A DNA stretch of 64,000 bases from Methanobrevibacter sp. GTDB lineage: Archaea; Methanobacteriota; Methanobacteria; Methanobacteriales; Methanobacteriaceae. A program made the position numbers and the translations under genes. The stretch lies in NCBI RefSeq assembly GCF_030539555.1, contig NZ_JAUNXX010000001.1, positions 1 to 64,000 on the forward strand. Reading direction: 5' to 3'. Every line of letters starts with the position of its first letter. Within the stretch, counting starts at the first letter, position 1. The notes beneath the pieces were generated by a model. The model had not been told where the DNA came from. It did not search any database and was given only the letters and a program-made list of their open reading frames with translations. Positions 1-9,377 of this stretch are shown piece by piece.

Positions 1-688
1 CATTAAGCTCTTTTTCCAGTTTATTTAAAATAAATTCTGTTTCACCAAAATCATCCAACTCGTTATCTGATAGTTCAACTGGAGTTAGGTCAAACAAATC
101 TAGTAAACCTGCTTTTTCCAAATATTTTGAGCATTCAGTAATAATATACTCATGTAAAAGTCTAAAATAATTAACTAAATCATTAATCTTATATTTGGTT
201 TGAAGTTCAACATAATAGGGTTTATTGTCTTGAATAATTGCAACATTATCATTTACTGTACGGTTCCAGTCGATTTCACCGTTTCCGTTGACTTCCAAGA
301 TATTTTGAATACTTGTGTAAACCCCGTTTTCAAAGTAATCCTCCAGGAAAAAAAGCATCATGGACAGACGATTGAATGAAATGTCTTCAAGCTCATCATT
401 TTGGAAGCTGAAGTCATCCTTTGATTTGTTGTATTTTTTAATAACACGAATAACTTGTTTAAAATCGTTTTTAATGTTTTCTTGTGAAGTGATGTATTTG
501 GGATAAACATTGATGATAACATTTTCAATTATGATTACTCCAACATAACTGAACTGATACCCGTCACTTGTAAATTTGACAATATCAAACTTTAAAAGCT
601 TATCTAGGGCGTTTTCATCGTTTTCAAGAATATCTAAAATATTTTTTCTCGAGTAATATTTTAGCTCTCTTACGTAGATGTTTTTCAT
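1..688 (-). CDS. LlaJI/McrC-like restriction subunit (C-terminus outside window)
   Basis: The frame is open from ATG at 688 to the window edge, giving at least 229 residues beginning MKNIYVRELKYYSRKN. The stretch GEIDWNRT near residue 120 is the kind of motif seen in LlaJI/McrC-type restriction proteins. These partner a McrB-type GTPase/ATPase and provide the nuclease. The catalytic nuclease region is expected downstream and is not visible here. The start codon directly follows the stop codon of the upstream McrB-like gene (TAA then ATG), so the two are translationally coupled and probably form one complex. No methyltransferase is seen beside them, so it cannot be decided whether this is a modification-dependent (type IV) or LlaJI-type system. 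Confidence 0.72.
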   Translation of the reverse strand, partial: MKNIYVRELKYYSRKNILDILENDENALDKLLKFDIVKFTSDGYQFSYVGVIIIENVIINVYPKYITSQENIKNDFKQVIRVIKKYNKSKDDFSFQNDELEDISFNRLSMMLFFLEDYFENGVYTSIQNILEVNGNGEIDWNRTVNDNVAIIQDNKPYYVELQTKYKINDLVNYFRLLHEYIITECSKYLEKAGLLDLFDLTPVELSDNELDDFGETEFILNKLEKELN

Positions 689-2497
689 TTATTCACCGTC
701 ATCATCTGTGATGAACTTCTCTTTTATAGAGTCTGTAAATATTTCAATTCCGTTTTTGTCGAATTCATCACAAACCTGGGAGTAGGTGATGTTTTTACCA
801 GCCCCTGAGAACAGCTCATTTCTTTTGGATCTTGCAGCATCCTCAAACAAATACATGATAATTTTGTTTTTGAATATATCTTTGAAAGTTTCAGTTGGTA
901 TTTCTTTGTTCATGAATTCATTAAATGCAAAGAACGGTCCAATAAGTTTATCCTCATTGATTTTGTATGATAATAATTCATCGTTTATTGCTTTTCTGAG
1001 GTCGTTCCAATTAACTTCCTTATTGTTTAATGTGACTTCAGTGTTTTCGATTAGATTTTCATTGTTATCTATTGAGAAATATTTGAAATCCCATCTTCTC
1101 TTGAATGCAGTGTCCATTGGAAAAACTCCCTGGTCTGCAGAGTTCATGGTTGCCCATATGAATAAATTTTGCGGCAGGATGATTTTATCCTGATTTAGAT
1201 AAGTTTTCATGTCTTCAGTTGCATCAATCGGATAAATGGATTCGTTGTTTTCACGGTCAAGAATCTGGAAAACATCACCGAAAACAGCTGCAACGTTAGC
1301 ACGGTTGATTTCTTCAATTATTAATAAATAAGGTTCACTTGGATTATTTATTGCTTTTTTAAGGATTCTCATGAATGGACCCGGAACGTATTTGTATGTG
1401 ATTGAATTGTTTTCAGGAACAGGTTTGTAAGTTCCGACAAAGTTTGCATAGGAATAGTCCGGATGGAATGTAACTCTTTCATAGTTGTCTTTGTGATCTT
1501 TTAAAAGAGAATCTTTATCTTGGTTTAAATTGTATGATTTTCCGGTTCCAGGAGCTCCAAAGTAGATTATGTTTCTTTTAAAATCCCATGAATCATCTGC
1601 AGTATAATCTTTTATCATCTGATTGATATTATCCAAATATTTAATATCAATTTTTTGATCCTTATTTAAACTTCTAATGTCTAGAACATACCTTTTTATA
1701 TCATTTAACCCAATTGGTTTGTTAAAAATTTCAATTGAATCTTTATCAACCACATAATATCCTTTATAAGTAATTCCATTAACAGTTTCAGGATTGTCAA
1801 ATTCATCAATAAAAATACATTTGGCAATTAGTTTATCTTCATATTTAAATAAAATTAAAGTTTTTCCAAATAAATAAACAGGTCTTCTTCGGTCATAGTG
1901 AAAATGACAATTTCTTTCATTAATTAACACATTTGATAGAAAATCGACAGCATTCTCATAAGTCAGACAATCAGGATTTTGAAGCGATAATGTTAATGTC
2001 TGAATTTTATTAATATACTCATTATTAGAGAAAACATTTAAAATATCTACTTTAGCATTCTCATTAATATTAAATACTGTTGTTTGAGCACCTAAAGTGC
2101 GTTGAGTTGTTTTTTTAAGAGAATCTTTTGGAATATCACCTAACCATTCAACATCACGAATATCATAATAATTATCATTAGCATCATCCACTTTGGTTAT
2201 TTTATCTGAATGATAATAATCGGAAGTAATTCTACCCAACTGATATACTCTATTTTCCCTGTCGTATGTAACTACATAATCATCAACTTTAATATCATAT
2301 ACAAATCTTATAACCTGCATTGCAGAGCGAGTGTTTGAATATTTTTCATTAAACAATTCATAAATCTCATCAGAAGATTTATCTTTCAAATCACCTAAAT
2401 CCCAACCGATAGCTACTAAATTAAATTGTTTAAAATCATCTATCAAAAAAGCATCTTTACCTGCTCGAACCATCCACATGTTTGTCAATATACTCAC
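689..2497 (-). CDS. McrB-type AAA+ ATPase/GTPase of a restriction system
   Basis: The protein has 602 residues. The N-terminal ~120 residues (WMVRAG, then VAIGW) resemble PUA/EVE-like recognition domains found at the front of restriction proteins, which bind modified bases. The motor domain starts near residue 308: Walker A GAPGTGKS at 314-321, Walker B-like LLIIEEINRAN at 391-401, and the McrB signature MNSADQGVFPMDTAFKRRW near 451-469. It would power DNA translocation for the nuclease encoded immediately downstream. The longest reading starts with GTG at 2497. An ATG at 2479 preceded by GGTGAG is an alternative that removes six residues. The assignment to the McrB family is firm, while the target of the system is unknown. 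Confidence 0.85.
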   Translation of the reverse strand: MSILTNMWMVRAGKDAFLIDDFKQFNLVAIGWDLGDLKDKSSDEIYELFNEKYSNTRSAMQVIRFVYDIKVDDYVVTYDRENRVYQLGRITSDYYHSDKITKVDDANDNYYDIRDVEWLGDIPKDSLKKTTQRTLGAQTTVFNINENAKVDILNVFSNNEYINKIQTLTLSLQNPDCLTYENAVDFLSNVLINERNCHFHYDRRRPVYLFGKTLILFKYEDKLIAKCIFIDEFDNPETVNGITYKGYYVVDKDSIEIFNKPIGLNDIKRYVLDIRSLNKDQKIDIKYLDNINQMIKDYTADDSWDFKRNIIYFGAPGTGKSYNLNQDKDSLLKDHKDNYERVTFHPDYSYANFVGTYKPVPENNSITYKYVPGPFMRILKKAINNPSEPYLLIIEEINRANVAAVFGDVFQILDRENNESIYPIDATEDMKTYLNQDKIILPQNLFIWATMNSADQGVFPMDTAFKRRWDFKYFSIDNNENLIENTEVTLNNKEVNWNDLRKAINDELLSYKINEDKLIGPFFAFNEFMNKEIPTETFKDIFKNKIIMYLFEDAARSKRNELFSGAGKNITYSQVCDEFDKNGIEIFTDSIKEKFITDDDGE

Positions 2498-2722
2498 CAG
2501 ACTTGTGTTAATCTTGTTAGAAATTATGTTGATTATTGCATAAAATTATTTCTAAAAAAAATGTAAATAAAAATTTTAAAAAAGAAAATTAATTAGTTTA
2601 AAACAATTATATTAACTTAACATGCATAAATTTTATCAAAAAATATAAAAAGAGTAATAAACATTATTTTTGTCTATCACAATCAAAATAAAGTTAATAT
2701 ACTTGAGATATATTTTTTGAAG

Positions 2723-2920
2723 CTATTCTTCATCGTCCATTTCGTCAAGTTCCTTTTGCAAGTCATGGATTTGCATTTCTTTGTAAAATCTTTCGAACTT
2801 GCCCACTTCAATGAGATAAGATGAAACTTCAAGAGCATCTCTAAAGGTATAATTGGACTCTTTGATAATTTGCTTTTTGTCTTCATCCATGTAGGATGAT
2901 GTATTATTTATATTGGCCAT
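2723..2920 (-). CDS. small acidic hypothetical protein
   Basis: A 65-residue acidic, helical-looking protein with no motif that I recognise. It ends in a run of acidic residues (ELDEMDDEE). The overlapping frame at 2683-2886 is lysine-rich with unnatural composition and looks like a shadow. There is no convincing ribosome binding site in front of the ATG at 2920; an internal ATG at 2890 is an alternative. The gene stands alone between AT-rich spacers, upstream of the restriction module on the same strand, and its role is unknown. Confidence 0.5.
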   Translation of the reverse strand: MANINNTSSYMDEDKKQIIKESNYTFRDALEVSSYLIEVGKFERFYKEMQIHDLQKELDEMDDEE

Positions 2921-3021
2921 AGCTATTACAACATGTATATAATAATTAATATAATATTTTATTATTTCAATTATATAAAATTATCATTATCTGATTTAAA
3001 ACATTGCAAAATTATTAATTT

Positions 3022-3734
3022 TTACCTATTTGATTCTTTCATATGCAATTTAAGCTTTTCAATATTGTCATAATACCATGTACATTCCTTTAACATGGTC
3101 AATATTTCATTTTTATCATATGCTTCTATATCAAATCCTATAATCAAATTAACAAGCCTATCAAATGGAATGTCTTGAATAGTGAAATAATTCTTAACTT
3201 TTTATGAGTATCAGAATCAATATTTAAATTAACACTTTGCTTATTAGGATAACAGACATTATTATTAGACGGTGCATTATATATCTCATCATAAATGTCA
3301 TAAGCAGTATTATCAACCTCAATATCTAACCAATTCTCATTACTAAATGCATTTTTAACATATCTGACAATATCAAAATTTCCAATCTCTTTTCTATTAT
3401 TGCAGATACAGCTTCACTAAAGTTATTATACCTTCCGGATGCCACTATTTTTAATATTGATAATACAAATTTATCTAGAATAACTGTTCTTTGCTTTTCA
3501 CGACTGTCCATTTCATAAAATAAAAAATAGTTTGGGATAGTTGAAACAACATTAAATTCTTTATGGACATCCATGTTATCTTGAATAGCTGAAATAACTC
3601 TCAATTTTCTATGGATGTTAAAATCAACAAATACATTAATCTTTTGAATATCTCTTCCATAACAGGCAGTATTGTCAATATCAATTTCTAACCAAGTTAA
3701 ATCTCCATCGTATCTAAATGCATCTTTTACATTT
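3022..3734 (-). pseudogene. decayed tandem gene pair of unknown family
   Basis: Two related coding fragments follow each other. The first reads VKDAFRYDGDLTWLEIDIDN and continues for about 110 codons. After a frame change near 3395 a second copy reads VKNAFSNENWLDIEVDN. A further frame change near 3200 leads into KNYFTIQDIPFDRLVNLIIG and a stop at 3022. The matching openings of the two copies show that they were tandem paralogues. Neither has an intact start, and at least two frameshifts separate the pieces. The second copy vaguely recalls a ribbon-helix-helix protein, but I cannot name the family. Confidence 0.6.
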
Positions 3735-3830
3735 CATGAGGTTATAATTAATCATCATATTAAAAAGAATAATAAACGAAGTGATTTTGCTAGTGAAAAG
3801 GATATTAATAGTTTAGTTCAAGTTATTTAA
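3732..3830 (+). pseudogene. C-terminal gene fragment, opposite strand
   Basis: A 32-codon open stretch reads from FHEVIINHHIKKNNKRSD to a TAA at 3828-3830 and has normal amino acid composition. It has no start codon and begins exactly where the decayed tandem pair on the other strand loses its N-terminus. It may be the tail of a gene left behind by a rearrangement. The family is not recognised. Confidence 0.3.
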
Positions 3831-3860
3831 AAAAATAGAAAATGGAATAACTCAAAAGAG

Positions 3861-4670
3861 TTATTCTACACTGCTGATTTTATTTGTCATGTCTTCGGTG
3901 AAATTCATTTTTACAAATGTGTCATCGGTTGGAAGTATCATGTTGAATTCGTGGATTTCATCAATCTGGCCGGATCCGCTGAAATTATTGAATCCCAGGA
4001 CGTGACCTCCTGTCGCCTTATCATCAGACAGGAAATGAAGATGCCATCCGTGCATGTTCAACTCATTCATGTACTCAGGGAAATATACTGCAACAAGTGT
4101 TCCGGTCTGGTCAGTATGGTTGAATACCTTTTGGTCTACTTTTGCAACATCAGTGAATTCCTTATATGGTTTTTCCTGTTTTTCAACGCTTCTAACAGTA
4201 ATGTTTGAAAAATCACCTTTGATTTTGATTACATACATGTTGTTTACACCATATTTTTCAATTTCCTTGTCCAATTGACCGGTTAAGTCATCGAAATTCT
4301 TGGCAGTTATATTGGTTATGTTTCCATCTTCATCAAATTTGGTGATTGTGGCGAATGGTATGGTTTCATTATCCGGCACGACATTAATGCTTCCGTCAGC
4401 GGCTGCCTGATAAACAACACCGTCCAAAACTATCATCTCACCGTTTACTCCTTCAAATGTTCCAAGACCAATGTCTCCATGTGATTTAAAATCTCCTACT
4501 GTGATTACTCCGTTATATTCTCCATGCATGAAAGCCTGCATTAAAGAGACCTGATACATGGAATCATCATTATTATTATTGTTTAGAAACAATGAATTCT
4601 GAGCGCTGACTGCTGAAACAGCAAGCAGACCCACTACAATTAATGCAAAAAGTATTTTTTTATTCATCAT
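3861..4670 (-). CDS. budA: secreted alpha-acetolactate decarboxylase
   Basis: A 269-residue protein that starts with a typical signal peptide (ILFALIVVGLLAVSAVSA, cleavage near residue 23) followed by an asparagine-rich linker. The rest matches acetolactate decarboxylase (EC 4.1.1.5), which converts acetolactate to acetoin. The zinc ligands are visible as His210, His212 and His223 in HLHFLSDDKATGGH. A strong site GGAGG lies five bases before the first ATG, so this start is secure. Export is odd: the substrate is normally cytosolic, so the enzyme must act on acetolactate released by this or neighbouring cells, or use another substrate. The gene appears monocistronic. Confidence 0.9.
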   Translation of the reverse strand: MMNKKILFALIVVGLLAVSAVSAQNSLFLNNNNNDDSMYQVSLMQAFMHGEYNGVITVGDFKSHGDIGLGTFEGVNGEMIVLDGVVYQAAADGSINVVPDNETIPFATITKFDEDGNITNITAKNFDDLTGQLDKEIEKYGVNNMYVIKIKGDFSNITVRSVEKQEKPYKEFTDVAKVDQKVFNHTDQTGTLVAVYFPEYMNELNMHGWHLHFLSDDKATGGHVLGFNNFSGSGQIDEIHEFNMILPTDDTFVKMNFTEDMTNKISSVE

Positions 4671-5007
4671 GATTTCCTCCTTTTCGTATTAATTAACTGT
4701 ATATCCTGTAGAGTAATTAAATTATGTGGAGAACGAAAGTTCTGTACATAAATTAATATTAAGAATAATAGTTTTGTTATATTGGAAAATAGCAATTTAA
4801 TTTGTAGTTTTGGTTCATTAAGCAACAAAATCTTTATAAAACAATAAAAGGACAAATATTGACAAAAAAATTTGCCAGTAGAATTATATATATTTTTATT
4901 ACTTTATATATTAAAATATAATTCATTAATTTTAGATTTAAAATAAATTTAAACCTTATTTTAATATTTAAGTGATGAAAAATCATATTTTAAAAAGGTG
5001 GAAAGAA

Positions 5008-5652
5008 ATGACAGTTAGTCCTTATAAATTAGATGAATTTATATATGCTGTAAATACTTACAACGTAACTAAGAAACAACTCGCTTATTTTCTAAAAGAT
5101 CCAAGTGAAGATATAAAATATATACAAAACAATTTTTTAGGAATTGGTGAAAATAGTTTTTATGTAGATATAACTACTATTGGACCTATCATGGAGAAAT
5201 ACTTTATTTCAGAGTATAAACAACTTCCAGGTCCAGATATGGAACAAAGTTATGTTACTGGCGACTATGAAGTCAAATATAATGTTAAATTTGAACTTAT
5301 TAAAAATTTTGCAGTAGCATGTGGATATGTGACAAAAAGAAGTCAAGAAATAAAAAGTGAAGAATTTGTTGTATTTGGACAAGAGGATGAATGGGAAGAA
5401 AAAATAAAACCATTGATGGATGAAATAAATAAATTTGAATATGATGAATCTTTTTGGGAAGAATGGCCTCAAAAAAGAACTGAACTAAAAGAATATAATA
5501 ATGCAAAACTAGAAGAGCAAAGAGAACGTATGAAAAAATTTAGGGAAGAACAAGAAGGTCGTAATCCACTTAGCATTATTGGTGAAGAAGCAAAAGATAA
5601 TGCTGAATCTGACAAAGATACTTCTGAAGAACCTAATGATGACGAAAAATAA
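5008..5652 (+). CDS. hypothetical protein with charged C-terminal tail
   Basis: The protein has 214 residues when started at ATG 5008, which is preceded by GGTGG at the right distance. An upstream in-frame ATG at 4972 has no such site. The body (MTVSPYKLDEFIYAVNTYNV) shows no membrane segment or known motif. Residues ~150-214 are highly charged and probably form a coiled coil and a disordered acidic tail. It is followed directly by a strong hairpin terminator, so it is a single-gene unit. The function is unknown. Confidence 0.75.
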   Translation: MTVSPYKLDEFIYAVNTYNVTKKQLAYFLKDPSEDIKYIQNNFLGIGENSFYVDITTIGPIMEKYFISEYKQLPGPDMEQSYVTGDYEVKYNVKFELIKNFAVACGYVTKRSQEIKSEEFVVFGQEDEWEEKIKPLMDEINKFEYDESFWEEWPQKRTELKEYNNAKLEEQRERMKKFREEQEGRNPLSIIGEEAKDNAESDKDTSEEPNDDEK

Positions 5653-5674
5653 TTTTTTCAAAATTGGAGATCTA

Positions 5675-5720
5675 AAAGTTTTGAATATTTCATTTGAAAT
5701 ATTCATTTCAAACTTTTTTT
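5675..5720 (+). terminator. intrinsic-type terminator
   Basis: A perfect 10-base inverted repeat (GAATATTTCA, two-base loop, TGAAATATTC) is flanked by AAGTTT/AAACTT and followed by eight T residues. It lies 23 bases after the stop codon at 5652. Confidence 0.75.
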
Positions 5721-5761
5721 ATAATTCTATTCATAAAAATATCTAGACAGTACATGATTTA

Positions 5762-6436
5762 ATGTCTGTCAATCAAGATATATTAAATTTAGCCATTCAA
5801 TGGAAGAGCATGATTTCACAGCATATGATAGCGATCAATCTGAAAATCCCAGATATCCAAAAGCACAACCGGACATTCATGAGCGAAAGGGAAATCAGTT
5901 TAAAGCTAATTTTTTTGAATTTTAAAAAAGGCTTCGGGAATTCCGGCCGGCAGGAAATAACTATAAATAAAATCAGGACAAGATTTTCCAATATGAAAGA
6001 CATACTCAACAAATACATCAACCAGGACATAAGAATCAGGGACAATGACTCTTCGCAATATCACTTCTATCCCCTGACCGGAGTCGGCGACAACTACTTT
6101 ACAATAAGCAATCCATTCGATGAGAGCTATGACGTTTACAACAGGCATATCCCCTACACTTCCATTCGTGAAATCATCGAAACCGATTCCGCCATAACAA
6201 TCGAGCTTGCAGGCCATCATGATGCCATCAGGAAAATGGAAGATGACATAAGCACAATAAAAGAAGAGATTTTCAACGTAAAGGGATGCATAATCGGAAA
6301 TTCCGTGCCTTTAGGCGAGATAATGAGAAAAGTTAAGGTGCTTGATGAAGACACCGTCAGGGAAAGGCAAAACTCCCTCAAGTCAATCGAACGCAATGTC
6401 TCAGCACTTGCAAACAACACCAGATTCTACAGATGA
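5762..6436 (+). CDS. hypothetical protein, 224 residues
   Basis: A soluble protein starting MSVNQDILNLAIQWKSMISQ. The predicted helical N-terminus is followed by a basic central region and a C-terminal coiled-coil-like segment (about residues 155-215). No catalytic motif is apparent. GC content and codon use are higher than in the gene before it, more like the core genes of the window. No clear ribosome binding site precedes the ATG at 5762, so translation may be leaderless or the start may differ. It converges with the phosphodiesterase gene, with 21 bases between the stop codons. Function unknown. Confidence 0.75.
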   Translation: MSVNQDILNLAIQWKSMISQHMIAINLKIPDIQKHNRTFMSEREISLKLIFLNFKKGFGNSGRQEITINKIRTRFSNMKDILNKYINQDIRIRDNDSSQYHFYPLTGVGDNYFTISNPFDESYDVYNRHIPYTSIREIIETDSAITIELAGHHDAIRKMEDDISTIKEEIFNVKGCIIGNSVPLGEIMRKVKVLDEDTVRERQNSLKSIERNVSALANNTRFYR

Positions 6437-6457
6437 AAAAACCTTTCCGCAACGATT

Positions 6458-6943
6458 TTATAGCTCGATGAAAGTGACTTCAATGTCACTGACATGCCTA
6501 TGGGCCTTATCGATTTCCAATATCGCAGCTGACGCCTGTGACTTGATGGGTCTGTTTGAACTTCCTGGATTTATGAATAAAACATCATCAATTATTTCAC
6601 AGTGCGGCCTGTGGGTATGGCCGGTGACGAGGACATCAGCATCCAATTTCCCAGCCAGTCCGGAGAGCTTATCGAAATCACTGGAATATCGGGTCCCGTG
6701 GTTTACGGCTATCCTGAAGCTTTCCGTTTCAATGACTTCACTTTCATTCAAATCCAATTTATCGTTGTTTCCAAGAACCGCAACGACCGCAGAAATCTCT
6801 TCAAGCTCTTCAATGACCTTCCGGTGCGTGATGTCTCCTGCATGAATGATCAAATCAACACCGTCAAACGCTTCCCAGACCCTATCCGGCAGCCTGCCTC
6901 TTTTTTGCGAGATGTGGGTATCTGAAATCAAACCTATTCTCAT
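6458..6943 (-). CDS. YfcE/MJ0936-type metallophosphoesterase
   Basis: The calcineurin-like phosphoesterase signature is complete: SDTH near the N-terminus, HAGDI, GNND, NHG and GHTH. These residues bind two divalent metals. With ~161 residues it matches the short YfcE/MJ0936 family, which hydrolyses phosphodiester bonds of cyclic nucleotides or model substrates; the natural substrate is not established. I chose ATG 6943 (MRIGLISDTH) because the family starts at this point. A longer form from 6961 adds MIKISL. It stands alone on the minus strand, convergent with the preceding hypothetical gene. Confidence 0.88.
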   Translation of the reverse strand: MRIGLISDTHISQKRGRLPDRVWEAFDGVDLIIHAGDITHRKVIEELEEISAVVAVLGNNDKLDLNESEVIETESFRIAVNHGTRYSSDFDKLSGLAGKLDADVLVTGHTHRPHCEIIDDVLFINPGSSNRPIKSQASAAILEIDKAHRHVSDIEVTFIEL

Positions 6944-7036
6944 GAGTGATATTTTTATCATATTTCCTAATTAAATAATACACATAATTTTATAACACTC
7001 CTGAAATATAATTAACCTTAAAAGGGCTGTGATAAA

Positions 7037-7462
7037 ATGACTGAAACAGATATCAAAACATTACAAGAGGCATATTGGAAAAGACTAACTGAGGAAATAA
7101 TTGACAACTACCCGGAATTCAAGCCAAGACATCCGGATAGAAACGCTTACTATTTGCCTTTGGGAAGCCGATTTGCACACATTTCAATGAAAGTCAACTC
7201 CAGAAAAAATATTCAGGAGTGCAAAATCGTTATGACCAAAAAGGAATTGTTCGATTACCTTAAAGAATTCAAGAAACATATTGAAGATGACCTTGGATTT
7301 TCACTTGACTGGGATAGGAAAAACGGCGTTGAATCACACATTACCATTTCAAATGATTTCAACATAAGAAATGAAGATGAATGGGACGGGGCAATCAGAT
7401 GGCATTTGGACAATGCCTCTAAAATGCATCTGATATTTTCAGCAATGATTGATGATTACTGA
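7037..7462 (+). CDS. DUF4268 domain protein
   Basis: A 141-residue soluble protein whose whole length looks like a DUF4268 domain. It opens with an aromatic helix (EAYWKRLTEEI), has ISMKVNSRKNIQECKI in the middle, and a later WDRKNGVESHITI stretch. DUF4268 domains occur alone or fused to nuclease-like domains in restriction-type proteins, but no biochemical role is known for the stand-alone form. ATG 7037 is preceded by a GTGAT-type site. The gene stands alone, 93 bases downstream of and divergent from the phosphodiesterase gene. Confidence 0.7.
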   Translation: MTETDIKTLQEAYWKRLTEEIIDNYPEFKPRHPDRNAYYLPLGSRFAHISMKVNSRKNIQECKIVMTKKELFDYLKEFKKHIEDDLGFSLDWDRKNGVESHITISNDFNIRNEDEWDGAIRWHLDNASKMHLIFSAMIDDY

Positions 7463-7647
7463 GCAAATGAATTATATTCTAAAATTACAACAATTCTCAT
7501 TTAATTAACTACATCTTAGTTTTAATATGATGCATCAGTAACAGATTTTAGAAAATTCCAGATTCTCCAATAACAACATCATTGCCATATGATAATCACA
7601 AAACTTAAGTTTTAGCAGAATCTAACCTAACTATAAGGAGGTAACAT

Positions 7648-8517
7648 ATGGTTCAGTATTGTAGAAAATGTGGAAAGGAACTTGATGATGATGCAGAATT
7701 CTGTGATGATTGCGGGTTTAATCTAAATGAAAGTTTAAATGACAACAAACCGGTTGTAAAACATGACCAAAACAATAAAAACGAATTTATAACCAAATTA
7801 CCATTAATCCTTGCAATAATAGGTATTATCGTATCAGTTGCTGAAGGATTGGGCACACCAATGCTTATGGGTTGGGACAACATCCTGACTGCAATGGGAA
7901 TAGGCATCATCGGAGGTTTAATGGGAATATTATTAATGGAAAAACTGGACGAACCATTAATTGCAGCGGTTGAATTTATTGCAACAGGTGCATTGGTTTA
8001 CATATTTATCGGAAGATTTGGAGAAATATCTGCAGTATTATTCATTATTGCGGCAATTTTAGCTCTTTACTTCAAAGGCCATTATGCACATAACAAGAAA
8101 TTATGGGCAATCCCAATTTTAACTGTCGTTTTAATATTCGTAATGCTGATTGCAGGAGGAGCATTATATCAGATGAATGCGGAAAACTCAATTGAAGTGG
8201 GAAACATCACATCAGATATTAAAAATGACGGTTACGGATATTATAACGGAAAAGTATATGGAGACATATTTGTAGGCACTGGCTTTGATTATCTGGAAGT
8301 TACAGTTAATTTTTATGATAGTCAGGACAAGATACTTTACTCAACAATTGCATGGAATGAGTTAAATCCAGACAGCGGAAAAACATACAAATTTGAAGGA
8401 ATGTACTTTGATCAAAAACAACCCATAAAAGCAGAAGTTAAAGTAGTTGACTCCGCAAAGTCCACAACACCACTATATAGTGAAAATATAACCTTAACAA
8501 CAGAAAGTGGAGTTTAA
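7648..8517 (+). CDS. zinc-ribbon membrane protein with FxLYD-like domain
   Basis: Residues 5-22 form a zinc ribbon (CxxC at 5/8 and 19/22). About five hydrophobic segments follow between residues 50 and 178. The C-terminal ~105 residues form a beta-rich domain (YLEVTVNFYDSQDKILYST, then LNPDSGKTYKFEG) resembling FxLYD domains, which are probably extracytoplasmic. Such fusions are common in Methanobrevibacter and have no assigned function; a role in membrane sensing or cell envelope upkeep is a guess. A strong AAGGAGG site lies eight bases before the ATG. The stop codon overlaps a hairpin terminator. Confidence 0.85.
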   Translation: MVQYCRKCGKELDDDAEFCDDCGFNLNESLNDNKPVVKHDQNNKNEFITKLPLILAIIGIIVSVAEGLGTPMLMGWDNILTAMGIGIIGGLMGILLMEKLDEPLIAAVEFIATGALVYIFIGRFGEISAVLFIIAAILALYFKGHYAHNKKLWAIPILTVVLIFVMLIAGGALYQMNAENSIEVGNITSDIKNDGYGYYNGKVYGDIFVGTGFDYLEVTVNFYDSQDKILYSTIAWNELNPDSGKTYKFEGMYFDQKQPIKAEVKVVDSAKSTTPLYSENITLTTESGV

Positions 8518-8541
8518 ATACTCCATCCCTTTTATTTTTTT
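8507..8541 (+). terminator. hairpin terminator overlapping stop codon
   Basis: A six-base inverted repeat TGGAGT/ACTCCA surrounds the TAA stop of the zinc-ribbon gene and is followed by a T-rich tract. Confidence 0.5.
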
Positions 8542-8636
8542 AATGAAATGCTCTTATTATTCTCAATAATCCGAAGAAATATGTAATTTGACTTCAAAAA
8601 TTCAGACTCCTAAATTTTTTTATATGTTTTAATATC

Positions 8637-9212
8637 CTATGCCATGTTATATCCACCCCATGAATGACCAGTATTTTCATCATAATATTCAATATATCCT
8701 GTTTTTACATTTTTCTTCCAGTGAATATTTGGATCATCTGAAGCACCGGCTCCTGTTCCATAAATCCATTCATCTGAAGTGGATGAGCTTGATGATGAGC
8801 TTACTTCTTGTGTTTGTTTTTCTTCTTCTTTTATAGTTAATTTTTGTGTTGCATTACTGCCAGTGTAGTTTTCATTTCCACCATAAGTTACATTAACTGT
8901 ATATTTTCCTTTATCTAAATCTAAATTAAGAGTAGCCTTACCTTTTGAATCAGTTTTTACTACATCATCAACAACTATTTTACCTTTTTTATTAGTAATT
9001 GTAATATTTACTATTTCTTTTGAAATTGGTGTTTTGTTTAAATCTGATAATCGAATAGATAATTTTCCATCAGTGTATTGTTCTTTTTCACTAGTTATTT
9101 TTACATTTGTAGGTTCTTTTGCTTCTGTTGGATTTAAAAACATAATTCCAGCTATTGCAATAAGAATTACAATTATTATTATTAATATTATAATTATATT
9201 TTTGTTTTCCAT
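8637..9212 (-). CDS. membrane-anchored Ig-like surface protein
   Basis: A 191-residue protein. One hydrophobic segment (residues 5-27, almost all Ile/Val/Leu) anchors or exports it. Residues ~38-127 form one Ig-like domain of the Big_3 type found in Methanobrevibacter adhesins (GKATLNLDLDKGKYTVNVTY). A serine-rich linker leads to a short C-terminal region rich in Trp and Tyr (WIYGTGAGASDDPNIHW). The Ig-like domain suggests a surface role, but binding partners are unknown. The gene is isolated, and codon use is AT-rich like the spacers around it. Confidence 0.8.
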   Translation of the reverse strand: MENKNIIIILIIIIVILIAIAGIMFLNPTEAKEPTNVKITSEKEQYTDGKLSIRLSDLNKTPISKEIVNITITNKKGKIVVDDVVKTDSKGKATLNLDLDKGKYTVNVTYGGNENYTGSNATQKLTIKEEEKQTQEVSSSSSSSTSDEWIYGTGAGASDDPNIHWKKNVKTGYIEYYDENTGHSWGGYNMA

Positions 9213-9377
9213 TTTTCATCTTCCAGTAGTTTTATATGTATATATCTTATTAGTATGTTACGATATATTTTTTTAATTTATATGGAAAGTTTTGGAAAAG
9301 AAGTTTTGAATAACAAAACATTTATTTTTAATCAAAAACATGACTTAAATAAAATAAGTAGTGAAAATATAATCCAC

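Noticed and set aside
2683-2886. 67-codon frame overlapping the small acidic gene
   Set aside because: Lys/Ser-rich frame-shifted reading of the more natural acidic protein at 2723-2920.
4667-4855. 62-codon frame upstream of the acetolactate decarboxylase
   Set aside because: No binding site, unnatural composition, and it lies in the AT-rich promoter region.
6342-6925. Plus-strand frames across the phosphodiesterase gene
   Set aside because: The minus strand carries a complete metallophosphoesterase with all metal-binding motifs.
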